Source of the DNA: JBFXAM01 sp050184295
GTDB lineage: Bacteria; Planctomycetota; Phycisphaerae; UBA1845; Fen-1342
Direction: 5' to 3'
NCBI GenBank assembly: GCA_050184295.1
Contig: JBFXAM010000107.1
Span: 1-15,664 of the forward strand
DNA: 15,664 nucleotides
Below are positions 13,588-15,664 of the stretch, piece by piece. The translations under genes and the position numbers were made by a program. The notes beneath the pieces were generated by a model. That model made no database searches. It worked only from the letters and a program-made list of their open reading frames with translations, and had not been told where the DNA came from. Position 1 is the stretch's first letter, and every line of letters starts with the position of its first letter.

Positions 13588-13973
13588 CCGCACCCGGAGC
13601 ACACCGGCACGCCAAACGCCAGCAGCTTGCGACGAATCTCCTTGCGGACGCCGGCGCGGTGAATCGCGCGCACCAGCAGAAAGAAAGCCGCGAGCGCGAC
13701 GACCGCGAGCACGATTTCGCGCAGCGCGCTCGGCGCTCCGAAGTAGGACAACACCCATTTCGCGAGGCGCATCACGATCACGACCGCGACCGGGAGCGCG
13801 ATGATGATCAACCAGAACCCGGGGCTCCGCACGTTACCGGCTTCCGCGGCCATCTCCGCGAGCGCGCGCTTGCGCTGCTCGTCGCTCTCGAACAGTTGAA
13901 GTTCGGGGATCCCCGCCAGCGTGATGCTCAGCAGGTGGTGGGGCGCACGCGGATCTTGCGGCGACGGGCTCAT
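13458..13973 (-). CDS. Small membrane protein with C-terminal zinc ribbon (copy 2, behind GT2)
   Basis: A 171-residue paralogue-like counterpart of the protein at 2340-2822. It has an N-terminal acidic segment (GIPELQLFESDEQRKRAL), two membrane helices (about 52-70 and 86-102), a basic KEIRRKLLAFG linker and a zinc ribbon with Cys125, Cys128, Cys142 and Cys145 (CSGCGY ... CPECGRAF), followed by a 22-residue tail. Helix order, ribbon position and the ELGLLPDDESRQQ-like / ELQLFESDEQRKR segment agree between the two, while overall identity is low, so they look like an old family rather than a recent duplication. The ATG at 13973 has AAGGGG about 10 nt upstream. The gene lies 29 nt after the GT2 gene, probably in one transcript. 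Function unknown. Confidence 0.83.
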   Translation of the reverse strand: MSPSPQDPRAPHHLLSITLAGIPELQLFESDEQRKRALAEMAAEAGNVRSPGFWLIIIALPVAVVIVMRLAKWVLSYFGAPSALREIVLAVVALAAFFLLVRAIHRAGVRKEIRRKLLAFGVPVCSGCGYPLRGLPVASGRCPECGRAFEPRVCELLVAAASGEAGTATSD

Positions 13974-14002
13974 GACCGCTCACCCCTTGCGCAGCCGCCG
14001 CG

Positions 14003-15334
14003 CTATACGGCCTCGCGCGTCTCCACTTCGGCGGCCGGCGCGCGGCGCATTCCCGCCGTCGTCGTCGCCGCGACCTTTTCGACGGCGCGCGGCCGCGGCG
14101 GATCGGTCGGCTGTGCGGCGGGCGCGGAATCCGGCGTTGATCCACCGCGATACGTCGTGCCACGCCAGGTGGTCGTCGTCGCGCCGCCGACCTTCGCGAG
14201 CGCGTTGATCGTCATCCCCAGGCACAGCAGCGCGCCCAGCGGATACGTCATCGCCCAGGGCGCCGCGAGCCCCGAAATCGGATAAAACCGCCACAGCACG
14301 CTCTGCTGCGCGACGATCGCCGCCAGCGCCGCGAACATCAGCGGCGACCCCGTCGCGCCCGCTGCCAGCGTCGCCGCCAGCGTCACCCAAGGCGACAGGC
14401 TCGCCAAGCAGATGATCCCCACGCTCGCCAGCAGCTTCAGCGGCGTGCCGAAGCAGCCGTAGAAAATCCGGCTCCACCCGCGCCAGATCTGCGGCAGCCC
14501 GGTGTACATCCGCACACGGAACAAATCGCCGCCGCGAATGACGCGCAGCCGCACGCCGACCTGTTTCGCCCGCCGCGCCATGTGCATGTCTTCGTTCAAC
14601 GTCGCGCGGACGGCATCGTGCCCGCCGATGCGCTCATACGCGTCGCGCGACATCAGCATGAACGCACCGTTCGCATACGCGACCGGCGAGGCCGGCGAGT
14701 TGACCTTCTGCGGCGGCGTCCAATAGACCATGATGCCGCCCGCGACCGGCTGCACCACCTTCTCCCAAAACGTGCCGGCCTCCAAACGCGGCAGCACGCT
14801 CAGGAAGTCGACCCGCTCGCGTTGCGCAAAGCGCGCCGCGGCGGTCAGCAGGCGCGGCGAATCAAACTGGCAGTCGGCGTCGGTGAAGCAGAGCCAGTCG
14901 CCGGCGGCCTGCGCGATGCCGGTGCGCATCGCGTTGTTCTTGCCGAACCAGCCCGCGGGCAGCTCGCGCACGTGAATCGCGTGCAGCCGCCGGTCGCGCG
15001 CGGCGAGTTCGTCGAGGATGGCGCCGGTGGCATCGTGGCTGCGATCGTTGATTGCGATCAGCTCGAAATCGGGATGATCCTGTCGCAAGAGCCCCGCGAC
15101 GCAAGCCCCGATGTTCGCCTCCTCGTCCTTCGCCGCCACGAGCACCGACAGGCGCGGCAGCGATTGCGCGGCCGGGGCGCGGGCGTCGGATTCGGAGAGG
15201 ATCGGCTCGCGCTTGCCGCGGGTGATGTCGCGGTGGCGCAAAAGCCAGATGAGCGCGATCAGACACGTCAGCACCAGCCAGGTCTGCGCAGGCCAGCCGC
15301 CGGCGATCACGAGAGCAACCAGCGTCATGAGCAC
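14003..15334 (-). CDS. Membrane GT2 glycosyltransferase (CrtQ/HpnB-like)
   Basis: A 443-residue family 2 glycosyltransferase (GT-A fold). One or two N-terminal membrane helices (about 4-32) precede the catalytic domain: LSVLVAAKDEEANI (62-75), INDRSHDAT (95-103), GWFGKNNA (128-135), the metal-binding FTDADC (150-155, DAD at 152-154), NEDMHMARRA (247-256, with the acidic catalytic ED) and PQIWRGWSRI (281-290). Two or three C-terminal helices follow (about 300-383), then a conserved TWRGTTYRG (389-397) and a low-complexity tail of about 45 residues. This layout matches the CrtQ / HpnB-like group, which glycosylates lipids such as carotenoid acids or hopanoid-associated substrates; no carotenoid or hopanoid gene is in view, so the acceptor is open. 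The GTG at 15334 has GAGGA about 8 nt upstream; the in-frame ATG at 15328 is the alternative. Confidence 0.88.
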   Translation of the reverse strand: MLMTLVALVIAGGWPAQTWLVLTCLIALIWLLRHRDITRGKREPILSESDARAPAAQSLPRLSVLVAAKDEEANIGACVAGLLRQDHPDFELIAINDRSHDATGAILDELAARDRRLHAIHVRELPAGWFGKNNAMRTGIAQAAGDWLCFTDADCQFDSPRLLTAAARFAQRERVDFLSVLPRLEAGTFWEKVVQPVAGGIMVYWTPPQKVNSPASPVAYANGAFMLMSRDAYERIGGHDAVRATLNEDMHMARRAKQVGVRLRVIRGGDLFRVRMYTGLPQIWRGWSRIFYGCFGTPLKLLASVGIICLASLSPWVTLAATLAAGATGSPLMFAALAAIVAQQSVLWRFYPISGLAAPWAMTYPLGALLCLGMTINALAKVGGATTTTWRGTTYRGGSTPDSAPAAQPTDPPRPRAVEKVAATTTAGMRRAPAAEVETREAV

Positions 15335-15420
15335 CGCGGAGTCCTCGACAAGGTCGTGTCAGCGTAGTCGCACGAGACGCCCGTCGCCAGCGACCCCGCG
15401 GTCGGCGCGCGTGCGATAGT

Positions 15421-15664
15421 GCGGGTGCCATGCCGACGATACGGGTGCCACGCCGACGATACGGGTGCCACGCCGACGGCTCTTGCGGGTGCCATGCCGA
15501 CGATACGGGTGCCATGCCGACGGCTCTTGCGTCGGCATGTCCTCCGGACGCGCGGGCGTACGAGCAGCTTGCGCGGTTGCCAAGCCGACGGCACGCGTGC
15601 CAAGCCGACGATACGAGAGCCCCGCCGACGGCACTTGCGGGTGCCATGCCGACGAAACGGGTGC
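15421..15664. repeat. Tandem array: 16-nt core with 4- or 8-nt linkers
   Basis: A core of the form GGGTGCCATGCCGACG repeats at 15423, 15443, 15463, 15487, 15507, 15575, 15595, 15615 and 15639, and a tenth copy starts at 15659 and leaves the window. The linker is either 4 nt (ATAC, GCAC or AAAC) or 8 nt (GCTCTTGC or GCACTTGC), giving periods of 20 or 24 nt. The first five and the ninth copies are nearly identical; copies six to eight are more diverged. The period is not a multiple of three throughout, and the array lies upstream of the GT2 gene, so it is not coding. Confidence 0.9.
15513..15539. repeat. Perfect 9-bp inverted repeat inside the array
   Basis: CATGCCGAC (15513-15521) of the fifth unit is followed, after its 9-nt GGCTCTTGC spacer, by the exact inverted copy GTCGGCATG (15531-15539). 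It is the only inverted core fragment seen in the array and would form a stable hairpin in DNA or RNA. It borders the 35-nt unrelated stretch that breaks the array. Confidence 0.7.

Noticed and set aside
15359..15647. ORFs reading through the right-edge repeats (VGMAPVSSAWHP-like peptides)
   Set aside because: They are translations of the non-coding tandem repeat; linkers of 4 and 8 nt change the frame from unit to unit.
15421..15664. CRISPR array
   Set aside because: Spacing between cores is only 4 or 8 nt and the linkers repeat, so there are no unique spacers; no cas gene is present.

Overview
The window is GC-rich (roughly two thirds G+C by eye) bacterial chromosome, most likely from a member of the Planctomycetota or a close relative. 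That placement is an inference. It rests on two secreted proteins ending in PEP-CTERM-type sorting signals, on two small membrane proteins with a C-terminal CxxC...CPECG zinc ribbon, on a secreted protein made of NDxGIW tandem repeats, and on the overall gene style. There is no rRNA or housekeeping phylogenetic marker other than the RNase P RNA.

Layout, left to right. (1) The 3' part of a GT4 glycosyltransferase (1-559, +), a gene-free gap with a small hairpin, then a secreted alpha/beta hydrolase (873-2255, +). (2) A minus-strand block read right to left: the RNase P RNA gene rnpB (7050 to 6352), PBP2 (mrdA-like), RodA, and a small zinc-ribbon membrane protein. The three protein genes are packed with gaps of 18 and 4 nt and form the peptidoglycan elongation unit (transpeptidase plus SEDS glycosyltransferase). 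(3) Divergent from rnpB is a stand-alone TIGR00300/LOR-SDH family protein related to archaeal-type ornithine cyclodeaminase (7237-8472, +). (4) Converging on it, with stop codons 1 nt apart, is a 557-residue secreted repeat protein with a PEP-CTERM-like tail (10147 to 8474, -). (5) An AT-rich promoter island drives an SPFH/band-7 membrane protein and, 101 nt downstream, a small ribbon-helix-helix protein. (6) An insertion-sequence graveyard (about 11.87-12.5 kb) holds a frameshifted IS630-type transposase and the first 21 codons of an IS3-type OrfA. (7) A PEP-CTERM protein with an odd C-terminal extension runs tail-to-tail into a second zinc-ribbon membrane protein, which follows a membrane GT2 glycosyltransferase on the minus strand. 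(8) The right edge is a non-coding tandem array of a 16-nt core with 4- or 8-nt linkers.

The most unusual items are the RNase P RNA (about 700 nt, with about 204 nt carried on the tip of an extended P12 helix), the right-edge repeat array, the SPFH/RHH pair with its AT-rich control region, and the duplicated zinc-ribbon membrane protein found both behind rodA and behind a GT2 gene. All protein and RNA identities come from reading motifs; no database search was possible.
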